Positions 12,357 to 23,693 of a DNA stretch of 64,000 nt are shown piece after piece. The translations under genes were made by a program, and so were the position numbers. Location of the stretch: NCBI GenBank assembly GCA_013339895.1, contig JABACO010000021.1, positions 7,674,967 to 7,738,966 on the forward strand, in the 5' to 3' direction. The notes beneath the pieces were generated by a model that did not search any database, was not told the DNA's origin, and saw nothing but the letters and a program-made list of their open reading frames with translations. Source of the stretch: Ephydatia muelleri (lineage: Eukaryota; Porifera; Demospongiae; Spongillida; Spongillidae). Position 1 is the first letter of the stretch. Each line of letters starts with the position of its first letter.

Positions 12357-14071
12357 TTACAGCACGTGAAGGTTTATTGGAAGCTGATTTCTGAAATGAG
12401 AAACCTTTTGATTCACTGCAGCTGTATTATTTATTCTTTCGACCTTAATAAGCCTTCGAGATGGCTCTTGAAGGTCATCGAAGATTTTTCTTTGCCTTGC
12501 AATCATTATGGGGAAATGTTGCCTAAGGAATACATCTGGCCTAATGTATTTCACAGTGATCAACTTTTTTTAGTATGTAATTCCAGGCTTCTACTGTTCC
12601 TGATGTTTTACATCGAGTGTTCTGACAGGGGGATAGTAATAACATGTTACAGTTGCTAACTGTTCCTGCATAATACGCTGCCATTTGTGATCATACCACA
12701 GTAGCAGTGGATTGCAAGTGGACATTTTCATCCTTATGGTGCTGCATATCTCCTAATTGTACTCGAAATAAGGGTCATTATTGCACACAACCTTTTACTT
12801 GCGTACCTAACAGAAGAGATGTCCAGAATGGTGCCATCGGCAACCATTTGTTTAGAACCACATCAAACCACTGAGGTTGATAGAAGGCATTGCTTGATTC
12901 TCCTAAATTGCTGACTTGAATCTTGTCCAATTTTAGCCGGATATAGGTGCCAAAAGGCTGCATTGATTCAGTTAAGGTATCACTGCCTTCAATGCACTCA
13001 TAAGTCAGAGATGTACTGCTAACTTCTGATTCAGGTTGAGATACCATCTCTAATGAATTAAAAACATCCACAATCCCATCATGTGCCTTCTTCACTCCTA
13101 GTTTTGTTGCAATAGAGAACCTTCATAAATGTTAGTCTCATTTCTAATTCCTGCAGTGTTGTGGCATTCACCAGGGTAGAAAATGAATACATCGCAAATT
13201 TGTATTGCCCCTTGTGAAACCTATATGCATTAAAAAAATTCTAAGTGAATTACATAATGCATTCTTGATGAATACTAACCTCTTTTTTTGCTGAATTCAT
13301 TACATGGCTCAAACAAGCATGAGGAAATATCTTTCTCTCGTCCTTAGACGTTGATGTTCCAGTTACAACACGAAATGATCTATGTAGGTATTCGTGTAAT
13401 GTTTCATTGTTAAATGCATGCAAAAAGCTTAATAATAAAACAATACTCATGTCAATGATAACTTGAAGGGGTATTATCAAGTTTCCTGTACCAAATAGCA
13501 GACCTTCAGCTCTACGAAAAGCCTCTAAAAAAAAGCTTATAGATAGCACAGTGTGGTCAGAAGTGATTAGTTCTGCCACAGGAAATGGTGATCTTCCAGA
13601 AATTGGATGCTTTAGCACTAAAGCATAGTAATAGACAGTTGGAAGTTTCCCTTGTTCTTTTGGTAGTCCTATGATAGTACCTGTTGCATCACAGAATATG
13701 GGACTTTTGGTGCCAAATCATGATATAAGCGCACAGCTACTTCATTGAAGCAGATGACACCAAATGGATATGCATGGATATGTTGTATAAATCCACGGAC
13801 TGGAGAGTCTGGGTGCATGATATTTACACTTGGCATTGAGTTTAAAAACATTTTTTGAAGGACTAAAAGAGATGTAATGAGATCTTTGTCTTTTTCTAGT
13901 TGAAGCCTTGCTTGTGATGAGATCTTCTGAAGAACAGATGTGCTGCAGCCAACTCCATCACGATTTCCTGAAACAAATTGTTCATTGTCTAGTGACATGA
14001 GTTGTCTGCAATATTCCTTACATGGAGCAATGTGGGTGACCTGGAATGTGCTTATTATATTCTGTCTAACA

Positions 14072-14569
14072 GATAGGCTTAAGTTCCTCGAATGTGTTTC
14101 TCCCAACTTTATGATTAATATTACCATGAAAGTCCACATTTACTGCAACTTTGTCTTCAATAAAGCTGTCCTGGTTTATCCATAGCATCACAGTGACACC
14201 ACAGGTTTGGAATGTACAATATCCATATGCTTTAAAAATAACAGGAGTATTTTTTCGTGAGTTACATTTTTTTAGCCAATGTCTCTTAAATGCAAAACAG
14301 CAGCACTTATTTAAACTCTGGATAGGCTTAAGTTCCTCGAATGTGTTTCCCCAACTTTATGATTAATATTACCATGAAAGTCCACATTTACTGCAACTTT
14401 GTCTTCAATAAAGCTGTCCTGGTTTATCCATAGCATCACAGTGACACCACAGGTTTGGAATGTACAATATCCATATGCTTTAAAAATAACAGGAGTATTT
14501 TTTCGTGAGTTACATTTTTTTAGCCAATGTCTCTTAAATGCAAAACAGCAGCACTTATTTAAACTCGAC
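14072..14569 (-). repeat. 249-bp tandem duplication inside the PHD-finger gene
   Basis: Copy one starts at 14072 and copy two at 14321, both beginning GATAGGCTTAAGTTCC and ending CTTATTTAAACTC. They differ essentially by a one-base indel (TTTCTCCC versus TTTCCCC). The repeated block encodes the Cys-rich zinc-finger-like segment and shifts the reading frame. The near identity implies a recent event. Confidence 0.9.
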
Positions 14570-15640
14570 AAACCATTCTGTCATTGCAAGCAAGGAGATC
14601 CCACTGTGCCTTTGATATGCAAAACAGCCCATGTTTCTCAAGATTCTTTGTAAATTCACTACCAACAGGTATATAATTTGAATCAGTCAGACATTCTGTT
14701 GTTTGTTGCGACACAAAAAATTCCTAAACATGATAGAAATACCCTTGGCTGCTAAAATCACTGCTAGGTGATGGTCGCAACAATGTATTTGAGATGAATA
14801 ATTTAATGCATAGATTATACAGTGCATACACAGGGGCATGCAGATATTCAAGTGAACTATTAAATGGCAAAGAATATTGCTCATTATATATTTTAGAAGG
14901 CATTTAATCTTCATTTGTGCATAACAATAGTAAGTATATATGAGATATAGCGATGCAATATTTGTATTTGCATACATGGCAAGCAATGGACTAATATTTG
15001 ACATTGTGATGCATTTTTTTTTTCGATCCCAAGCTACAAGTGATTGTACCTATTGTTGTAATGTGTGACCACTGAAAATTTCATGTGATGAATCATCTGC
15101 AAAAGTGCTTGTAGATGACCAACAGTTCACACCATATACCTCTGACCTTCATTGTAAAATGGAGTAGCAATGTGATGTTCAGCACAAAGTTGGCATTTGT
15201 AAACCTCCATTCTATTACTTTCCTCTTCAGATACTCCAACACAACAGCCATGATACCATTCCCCACAGAAGTCACATCCGATCATGAACCTAGTTTAAGA
15301 TTATCATATGAATTTCTTAATAAAGGCATTATAATTCAATTACTTTGCTGAATCAAAAGGTTTTCGGCATATGCAATACACCAGAACTTGAGACTCATCC
15401 TTCACTGGGACAGATCTGCTTTCATTGTAGTTCAGCTTCATTGTAATGAACATGTAATAACCATTGCTATCATGCTACAAAACGTATTATTTATAATAAA
15501 ATAATACTAATATTATTATATACGTGTACACATGTTATGAATCTAACCTTGCATCCTCTGTACTGACGTGATACTGGTCAAATAATTCAACCTCACACAA
15601 TGTAATATTCTACTATGAATCAGACTTCATAACTGCTTAC

Positions 15641-15802
15641 CGTGTCCTCCACTTGTATCTCCCCCATCTCATCCTTCACCTCCTCACTAGTAACCTCATC
15701 CTCCAACTTCTGACTGTCCTCCACCTCCTCACTAGTCATCATGTCATCCACCCTCTCACTAGTCATCATGTCCTCCACCATCCTGTTCTCCACCTCCTCA
15801 GT
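15641..15802 (-). repeat. Coding minisatellite (acidic repeat)
   Basis: Degenerate units of the type CCTCACTAGTCATCATGTC encode Glu/Asp-rich repeats when read on the minus strand. A donor-like GTAAGC lies at the downstream edge, so this is probably an exon of the PHD-finger gene. Confidence 0.55.
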
Positions 15803-16069
15803 AGCCAGTGCAATGTTGCAAGCGGATTTATTTTATCCCTTATATATTCGAAAAGAACATATTAGATTAACCATCATTCAAAACTGAACAATTTGCGCCA
15901 CTCAACTAAATGTGATAAACATGGGAGTCCATTATAGAGTACAAAGGAATCCATGCACAAGAATGAATGCAATCACCAATAATAATTAATCAACTTTGTT
16001 AGTCGTAAGGATTGTTATCAGCAAAACAGGATATATCCTCCAGATCAAAGTTGAAAAAGGATGACAAAG

Positions 16070-16381
16070 CTTTTGGTGTGCACGTGTGCGCATGAGCATA
16101 GTGGACTGGAATTAGGAGATAGAGACTGGTGAGGCTATATAGAAGCACTCAGATATGGTCACATGATGTCACTGCACTCACATTACTCCAGGTCCTCTGG
16201 TTCTGATGACCAAAGTTAACAAAGCCATGGTGTGTGTGTGAGTGTACACAAGCGAAATGAACTGGCATAGGGAGGGGTGGACTGGTGAGGCTATAGTATA
16301 GAAACATTCAGATAAGTTCACTTGATGTCACTGCATTACCCCAGGTTCTCTAGTTTTGATGACCAAATTTGACAAAGCTAT

Positions 16382-16422
<41 letters not shown>

Positions 16423-17214
16423 ACAAGTGGAATGGACTGGCATAGGGAGGTGAACTGGTGAGGCTATAATACAGAAGCATTCAGATAAGGTTCCTTGATG
16501 TCACAGCACTCACAGAATTACCCTAGGTCCTCTGGTTCTGATGACCAAAGTTGACAAAGCCATGGTGTGTGGGTGTGTGTACACAAGTGGAATGGACTGG
16601 CATAGGGAGGGGTGGACTGGTGAGGCTATAGTATAGAAGCACTCAGATAAGGTCCCTTGATGTCACTGCACTCACAGAATTACCTTCGGTCCTCTGGTTC
16701 TGATGACCAAAGTTGACAAAGCCATGGTGTGTGGGTGTGTGTACGCAAGTGGAATGGACTGGCATAGGGAGGGGTGAACTGGTGAGGCTATAGTATAGAA
16801 GCACTCAGATAAGGTCACTTGATGTCACTGCACTCACAGCATTACCCCATGTCCTCTAGTTTTGATGACCAAATTTGACAAAGCTATGGTGTGTGTGTGT
16901 GTGTGTACACAAGCAAAATGGACTGGCATAGGGAGGGGTGGACTGGTGAGGCTATAGTATAGAAGCATTCAGATAAGGTCACTTGATGTCACTGCACTAA
17001 CAACATTACTCCAGGTCCTCTGGTTCTGATAACACAGGAAAAAAATGGGTCGAATTAAAGTTTTGATATTATAAAGGATTTTAAATCGTCTGTAATATCA
17101 TTGTGTTATTGAACAATTAAATCAAACGCGTGTGATTTTTACTGTTCAATCACGTAATGATTCCTAAGTGATTCCACGCGTTTTTTTTTTCCTGTGTAAG
17201 GTTGGCAAAGCCAT

Positions 17215-17265
<51 letters not shown>

Positions 17266-17365
17266 ACACAAGCAGAATGGACTGGCTTAGGGAGGGGTGG
17301 ACGGGTGAGGCTATAGTATAGAAACATTCAGATAATGTCAATTGATGTCTCTGCACTCACTATAG
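16070..17365. repeat. Satellite array, about 165-bp unit, with internal (GT)n
   Basis: The marker TTGATGTCACTGCACT recurs near 16155, 16317, 16490, 16660, 16816, 16978 and 17336, a period of about 156-173 bp. Each unit carries CTCTGGTTCTGATGACC, then a (TG)n tract, ACACAAG, GGAATGGACTGGCATAGGG and GAGGCTATAGTATAGAAGC. The (TG)n tract differs strongly between units, from a few repeats to about 24 at 17216-17263. The last interval is longer because of the MITE at 17033-17196. Confidence 0.92.
17033..17196. mobile_element. 164-bp MITE with CACAGG ends and TAA duplication
   Basis: The left end CACAGGAAAAAAA and right end TTTTTTTTTCCTGTG are inverted, and TAA flanks both sides (17030-17032 and 17197-17199). 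It interrupts one satellite unit exactly between GGTTCTGAT and GGTTGGCAAAGCC, and other units show the uninterrupted sequence. A 3-bp TAA duplication fits PIF/Harbinger-type elements (family knowledge). Confidence 0.8.
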
Positions 17366-18864
17366 GTCACGATGCGATGCCGTTCATGTAATGCATTTAA
17401 TATGCATGCATTGGGTAAGCATGCACGGCTGTTTGCGGCCTATTTAATGTTGGACAATAAGACCTACGCCCCGAAATATTGAAACGATGACATCACGCAT
17501 CATGACCTAACCAAGCACTTTGTATTTTCAAGCTTTATAAGGACTGTACTTGTTGCACCGACATGTAACAGCCATTTTAGTATAGACATACCATTTATCT
17601 ATGCATCGTATAAATTTTGTGCCTCAACTCTGTAGCGCCCGCTAGCTATAGCGCTCGCAAGCCGAGTACCTCAATTGGATATCCTCCACAAAGAACTGAA
17701 CAGTGGACCACTGCCAATTTTCCTAGGAAAAAGCTAAGCGTGATAAGTTGGCGGAGGGTTAAGACTACCTAGATAGCGTATAGACTAAGTGCGGCCGGCT
17801 GAAATGATGGCGCTACAGATCGTCAAATATCCCTGATTTTACAAGAGTTTTTAATGCCGTGTCAAGCATAACGATAGGTATAGTCCTGAAAGTTCAATCG
17901 TCGTTGATTGTGGTATTGCTGCCACATCTTGTTACACGATGTTGATAAGGTGCTCCATCACACACTGCATTGCAGTTCTGCAACTGCATCTCTTATACGT
18001 AGGCATATGATATTCTGTGCAATGATGCATGGTATGCATATACATGGATTTGACTCCTTGCAATTGTTCTGCAAGCCGGAAGGAGACTGACTGAATCCTG
18101 CCACTTTTCTACAAGCCTAGTGCATGTGATGAAGATGATGTTAACTAGGTCAGTGGCATTAAGAGCTATTAAAGGTTATAAAGTCATGCAGCAATTATAC
18201 TAGCTGGCATTCAATGTTCAGCTGATGTTGTAAAGGCAGCAAGATTCAATGCGTTGAATCAGATCTATTATTCGATAACTATCGTTTACAGTGAGTGCAT
18301 TAACTTTATTGATGTTTCAAGATGTCAGGTGGTAGGTCGTTGACAACTTTAGTGATGGATATGCATGGTGTTTTGATAATCCAATGCTTTGGAGTACATA
18401 TAGTGCCAGATTCAGTGCCTGATAAAGATCAAGTAGAAACCTTTACACCAGCAATGTAAAGTACACATTATTGTGCCTCTCCACCCTTGCAGAGGTCCAA
18501 GCTTGATCCATACCATACTTCATCACTGGGGATTTAGTTGTCGTGCAGGGTGTTCCTGTAAACTATGCATAGCGAGTTGATTTATAAATATCATCTTATT
18601 TAAGCTATCCATGCACCCAGCAGCTTTTCCATCAAATAGGAACATATATAGGTGACTTCTTGTATCTCCTTTCTGCCAGAACAATGGCAGTAAAAATGGA
18701 GAGCTATCTCAACCTGGCCCCTTTGAGGTTTCTTGCACTTGACCTCTCCCTGGAGATATAGTAGCCTTACGTGCCATTTACATGCATGTATGTATAAGTA
18801 AGAGCAAAGTTGTTTTAGATTTGTTGTAGTTGATTTTTTTTTAGTGTTGCACAGCTACTGCCAA

Positions 18865-18918
18865 GTGATTGCTAGGCCAGCTGTGATTGCTAGGCCAGCT
18901 GTGATTGCTAGGCCAGCT
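18865..18918. repeat. 18-bp tandem repeat, three perfect copies
   Basis: GTGATTGCTAGGCCAGCT occurs three times head to tail. Confidence 0.95.
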
Positions 18919-20539
18919 GTGATTCTTGTTCTGCACTCACTGTAATCCCTGACTCCACCAATGAATGCTTCCTATTTTGATCACTGATCACTTAATAGAT
19001 TTTAATTCTCAGGTAGTTAGTACATCCCTAAGTTATGCTTGCACAAGGTTCACTCTGGAGACCTTCATTACTGTGTTGTCATGCTGACTGATGTGGTTGC
19101 TAAGGCTTGTGGATATTCCCTCACAGACATGCATGTAAGAAATTAAAGAGTCAAGCTATTCTTTGACTAGGTTTGTGCCATTGTCAATATTACAAAACAT
19201 CTAGGGTCTCAGATGCCATATACATATCAGTAGCTGATTAAAGCCTTGATGTCCCTGGAACATTCACTCTGCTACAATGTTTAATACCAAGCTAGGTAAT
19301 AGTTCTGTGTCATAACAATAGGGATGTATTATACAACTGCAAATACAGATGCAGCTCCAGAGGCTGCCTACCTCTCTATAAACATAAGCAAAGAGAGAGG
19401 ACACAACAAATACTGTAGAATTGACATGAAGGTGGTTCACCTGCATGATGTATGTGAGTGCATCGTGCAGATTGACAAGAGCATTAAATGGTGGGGGTGT
19501 GAAATAGTGCTAATGTACTTTTAAGGCTTAATAGCACACCCTAGCGGGCCTGATGAACCACTCCTTTCCACTGGCATGCTTCAGTTGTGGAACAAAACCC
19601 GTGTATAAGCATAGCATCATTATATTTACTGGTCAATGACAAAATATGCATTAACATCTTACTGTTGTGTTTTAGCTATTAATGAAGTAAGACAACCATT
19701 TGATACTAGCATTTGAAGTCATTGCTTGCAGGGAGCTACACTATTAGCTGGGCTTTGTGGATACATGGCTGCATCCTCCTCAGAGTGAAATGCCACACCA
19801 TGCAAGGCCTGAATACTTGTATATGGTGTCCTTTTTGCTTGCTCTCTTATAAGACATGCGTTTTTCAAGTTCTGCAATGCAGCTGAACGTGTTGGCAATG
19901 GTACTCCATTGTACGTGTCATGATTATTCATAGAAAACAGGCAGCCCGTTCATGCCGAAAACAGCCGGCCGCGCTTAGTGGACAACATAAACCAACTACT
20001 TGAAGCTTTCACATTGCCTGTATGTCAAACTTATATGTGGTAAAATTGGCAGCTACATGCAATTCGCGCATCTTTCATACCTATTCGATCTTGCCGTACC
20101 TCATATGCCTATGAAAACGTGGCGCGTGTATTAATTGGAAAGCGTAATTTATCGTTTCAGGTGTGTGTCTTGAAGCCAGATGATTGCTGGTACTACTGCA
20201 TATGTTTATAATAACACCAGATGTAAGCATCTAGCAAGGCACGTCGTTGAACATATGGTGTCGATAATGAGGCTAACCGCCATGATTTCTACACCATATA
20301 CCGTAACGCTCTAATTATCAAACTAAATGTCCAGCCGCAAACAGCCGTGCATGTGACACAAATTTCAATGAATGCGCGCGCCGTTGCAGGTGTTAATGTT
20401 AGGCTGTGGAATGTTGGCCAACTGTAAATTAATACTTATTAATCAATTACACTCCATAAATGACGTCACGGGTACTCAGTGTGCGCCTAAAATCAGTACC
20501 TCTGATCAGAACAGAAGCGTAGGAACGTAAACAGGATTG

Positions 20540-20572
<33 letters not shown>

Positions 20573-20616
20573 TAATATAAATTCAGCATACTTTATACAC
20601 ATAATGCCCAAGATTT

Positions 20617-20652
<36 letters not shown>

Positions 20653-20680
20653 AGGCCCCCTCTGCCCCCCCCCCCCTCCG
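20540..20680. repeat. (GT)n followed by a 32-base G run and a C run
   Basis: A (GT)n tract near 20540-20571 is followed by about 32 consecutive G (20619-20650) and a short C-rich run near 20667-20680. Run lengths may be assembly-limited. Confidence 0.9.
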
Positions 20681-21199
20681 GTTCCTACGCCTATGCAGAA
20701 CGACTTTGGTTAGACATTTTACCAGACCCTCTTTTCAGCGTAGCGGTGATGTAATCCATCCGCACCTGCGGGAATAAGGGTCTGGGTACGAGACTAGGAT
20801 CCCGCGACTTAGGTTGAAATAGGTGACTGGATGAATAAGTGGATATACATACTCCCGGATGAGCCATCTTGCAGGATTGCATATGCGCAGTAACTAAAAT
20901 CGAGCAAGCGGCACATGCTAAGGTGGCAATTTTTCAGAATTCAATTGCAACTGTACCTAGCAAAATAAAGCACCCATCTAATGTGTTAATTCTTTGATAG
21001 ATGTTGATAACTTGTTGATCGATTTGGATTAACTTAGATGGGGTGGGGATTATTCTGAAGGACAACCATGTTCAGAACTAGTGTCGCGGGTACAGTTGCA
21101 GGCATAGAGGCCACAGCAGCTGTGTCATTTCACTCTGCGTATCGCCATCAGCAAAGGTACGTATATGGTAAAAGCGCTGCGAAGGCTAACCTTTCTGTC

Positions 21200-21800
21200 C
21201 TTAGTTTTCCTCTGGCATTGAAATTGTGTTTTCGGCGTACAAGAAGCAAAGGATTCTATTTTACCATCAACAGGGGCGAGTAGAGCAATTATTGGGGGAT
21301 AAGTCACGTGGGTATGTACTGTTTTCTTAAAAGACGGGGAAGTCACGTGGGTATATACTGTTTTCTAAGGTTTGAAAACCGTGCAACGATCTCATGTCGC
21401 CACGGATCTGGGAGACCATTAAAGATTACAGAGGAGGTGAAGAGGATCGTGGAGGCTCAAATGCAATTTGACGACGAAACAACCGCGACTCAGCTTCGTA
21501 GGCTTTTGGCGCAGCAAGGTGCGTGATTGTTTAATTGATAGCTTCATTGTACGTTTCACAAAGGCCATACATTATCGCTTCGCACCATTCTGCGCGCACG
21601 GGCAAGCCTAGGATGGGTATTTCGAGGCAGCGCTTATTGCCAAACGATCAGGCACGAGTTCCTGGCACTAGTGATGAGCTATTGTTGACAGGAGTGTTGT
21701 CTCGTTTGCGATCCGTTTAGGGAAGGGAATAAAGTCAAGCGCTTTGAATGGTGCCAGGAATACCAGCAGGATAACTTCGACAATGTTATATGGACAGATG
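21200..21800 (+). pseudogene. Tc1-like transposase, 5' half (split by a hAT-like element)
   Basis: Plus-strand traces in family order: AYKKQRILFYHQQGR (about 21230), the helix-turn-helix region GSGRPLKITEEVKRIVEAQM and DDETTATQL (about 21400-21500), GWVFRGSAYCQTIR (about 21620), NKVKRFEWCQEYQQDNFDNV and IWTD at 21790-21799, where the first catalytic Asp lies. Several stops and frame changes make it dead. The reading continues after the inserted element at 27015. Tc1 transposases cut and paste DNA into TA sites (family knowledge). Terminal repeats were not located. Confidence 0.8.
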
Positions 21801-21914
21801 CAGACCTGCCAACTCTCACGCATTTCGCGGGAGACTCACGCACTTACAGCCACTCTCACGTACTCCCGCTAGCCATGACCATTCTCACGCATACTCCCCC
21901 GGTATCCGTCTACG

Positions 21915-22242
21915 TCTTTTGACTCTGCAGAAATATAGATTGAACGTAATACAACTAGTATTTCAACTGCTGATGGCATATTCACCAAACTGGATAAAGC
22001 TTTGACCAAGCATAGCCTACAGTGGTCAAAGTGTGTGTAGGCTTTTCTGTTGACAACACAAGTGTAAATGTGGGCAAGAGAGATTCAATAACGACAAGAG
22101 TCTTGGAGAGAAATAAATCTGTTTACATGTACTTTATGAGTTGCTCATAACTGTGCTAGCCACAGCAGCAAGGCATTGTGAAAGGCATATAATATGATGT
22201 GGGAGATATGGCTGTTGATGTCTTCTTTTGGTTTGATTATTC
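21915..22242 (+). pseudogene. hAT-like transposase, part 1
   Basis: Reading contains STADGIFTKLDKALTKHSLQW, then GFSVDNTSVNVG with a putative catalytic Asp (about 22035-22075), ITTRVLERNKSVY, and MAVDVFFWFDYS running into the LTR insertion at 22243. Stops and frame changes are present near 22030 and 22150. The expected N-terminal zinc-finger part is missing between the TIR and this block. It continues at 25457. Confidence 0.7.
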
Positions 22243-22364
22243 TGTAGTGTAATGATAGGATCACGTGGGGACATGACATCATTACTGATATAGGATTTGG
22301 CGTGTGCATGTTCATGTGTTGTGTATCCGTTTGGATCGTTGAAATAAAGTGTGAATACACTACA
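22243..22364 (+). repeat. 5' LTR, 122 bp
   Basis: It has TG...CA ends with 7-bp inverted termini. Compared with the 3' LTR there are three substitutions and a 10-bp indel. It contains AATAAAGTG, a possible polyadenylation signal. Confidence 0.95.
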
Positions 22365-22386
22365 TGGTGGCAGCGGTAAACGTTTA

Positions 22387-23693
22387 TGGAAGGCATTCAG
22401 CTAAAACCCCCAGAGCAGTTTGATTTTAGGTGACCAGACGGGTGGAACAGGTGGAAATGCCGTTTTGAACAGTACCGTGTGGCTTCAGGGCTGGCTGAGA
22501 GCTCGGAAGAGTGACAGGTCTGCACGTTGCTCTATGGCCTAGGCGAAGACGCAGAAAACATTCTTTCATCCACAAACATCAAGGCTGAGGAAAGGAAGAA
22601 CTACAATGCGGTTGTACAGAAATTTGATGCATTCTTCACTGTGCGGAGAAACGTCATCTTTGAAAGAGCAAGATTTAATTGTCATAGTCAGCTCGATGGA
22701 GAATCAGCGGAGCAGTACATCACAACATTATACGGTCTAGCAGAGAACTGTGACTGCAAAAATTGGAAAGATGAAATGATCTGTGACCGGTTGGTACTGG
22801 GAATACGCGACTTGGTTCTATCAGAACGTATGCAGATGGACCCAGACCTAACATTAGAAAATGCAAAAAAGATGGTGAGGCAGAAAGAGGCGGTTAAGGA
22901 GCAACAGCAGGAACTGAAGTGTGATGCGGGTGGAACACAGGAAAACAACATTGACAGAGTGAAACTTCAGTCAAAGGAACAAGGAAAATTCACACAGGAT
23001 GAGCGGAGTGGAAGCAAATGTCATCGTTGTGGGAAAAGAGCTCATCCTTTTGAACACTGCCCTGCTAAGGATGTGAGATGTTCATCGTGTCACAGGATGG
23101 GACACTTTGCTGCCCATTGTCGTACCAGAGGACTCCAGACAATGCAGCAAAAAGAATCAGACAGCAGTACAGCTATGGATTCAGCCTACTTAGCAGTCGT
23201 TGGTCAGGAATCCTCCTGGATGGTTGACATCCAACTATGTGGCCGCAACCTTAAATTCAAATTGGACATGGGTGCAGAGGTCACGGCTATATCAGAAGCT
23301 GTGTACAAGACCTTAGGACACGTACCACTTCAGAAACCCACAAAGATGTTGTTTGGACCCTCAGCTGAACGTCTTCAAACCCTAGGGGAGTTCGAGGGTA
23401 TACTTGCACATGGAGACACTAAATGCAAACAACGAGTCTTCGTAGTGAAAAGATTGAGATCAAACCTATTGGGTCTTCCAGCGATTGAAGGCCTAAAGTT
23501 GGTGACAAGGATGGATAACATGAGTGACTACAACAGCCAAATTATGGGACAGTTCCCTAAACTGTTTCGAGGATTGGGGAACGTCAAAGAACTATATCAC
23601 ATACAACTAAAACCCAATTCTCGACCTCATGCCCTATACACTGGCCAGGAATGTACCATTTGCATTACGAGACAAGGTGAAAGAAGAGCTTAG
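22387..23693 (+). pseudogene. gag-protease of the Ty3/gypsy element
   Basis: The frame starts at MEGIQLKPPEQF (22387), meets two early TGA stops (near 22432 and 22513) and then runs open. It has a gag helical region, two CCHC knuckles (CHRCGKRAHPFEHC and CSSCHRMGHFAAHC, about 23020-23120) and a retropepsin-like segment LDMGAEVTAIS (about 23262), where the usual catalytic D-T/S-G reads D-M-G. The frame is lost near 23640, where pol continues in another frame. The early stops and altered active site make this copy non-functional. Gag would package the RNA, and the protease would mature the polyprotein. Confidence 0.9.

Larger units (their letters stand above)
12357..15802 (-). pseudogene. PHD-finger transposase-like protein, multi-exon, frameshifted
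   Basis: Read from 15802 down, the first exon (to about 15641, donor GTAAGC) encodes an acidic repeat with MTSEEVED-like units. Next, CICRKPF (about 15385) and, after a short intron, GCDFCGEWYHGCC plus CQLC (about 15290-15130) form a complete PHD finger. The duplicated block at 14072-14569 encodes a Cys-rich segment (CCCFAF, YGYCTFQTCG). Then come FNEVAVRLYHDLAPK, and after a frameshift near 13705 FCDATGTIIGLP and VYYYALVLKHPISGRSPFPVAEL, then FPHACLSHVMNSAKKE, NATTLQELEMRL (about 13165) and FYQPQWFDVVLNKWLPMAP (about 12870). The DATG motif looks like the first acidic residue of a DDE transposase (inference). The superfamily is unassigned. PHD fingers bind histone H3 tails in other proteins. 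Confidence 0.6.
17366..21199. other. No gene; possible 2.9-kb element with 20-bp TIRs
   Basis: CATGCACGGCTGTTTGCGGC at 17420-17439 is exactly repeated in inverted orientation at 20334-20353. This could be the TIR of a 2.93-kb element, but I found no target duplication and no transposase in between. Open stretches such as 19719-19931 (minus) show no recognisable domain. Confidence 0.4.

Noticed and set aside
17420-20353. A definite 2.9-kb DNA transposon
   Set aside because: Only a 20-bp exact inverted repeat supports it. There is no target duplication or transposase, so it is noted as a possibility only.
20619-20650. Long G-run and other homopolymer tracts (33000, 39500) as functional elements
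   Set aside because: Homopolymers of this size are common slippage products and may be assembly-limited. No conserved context was seen.
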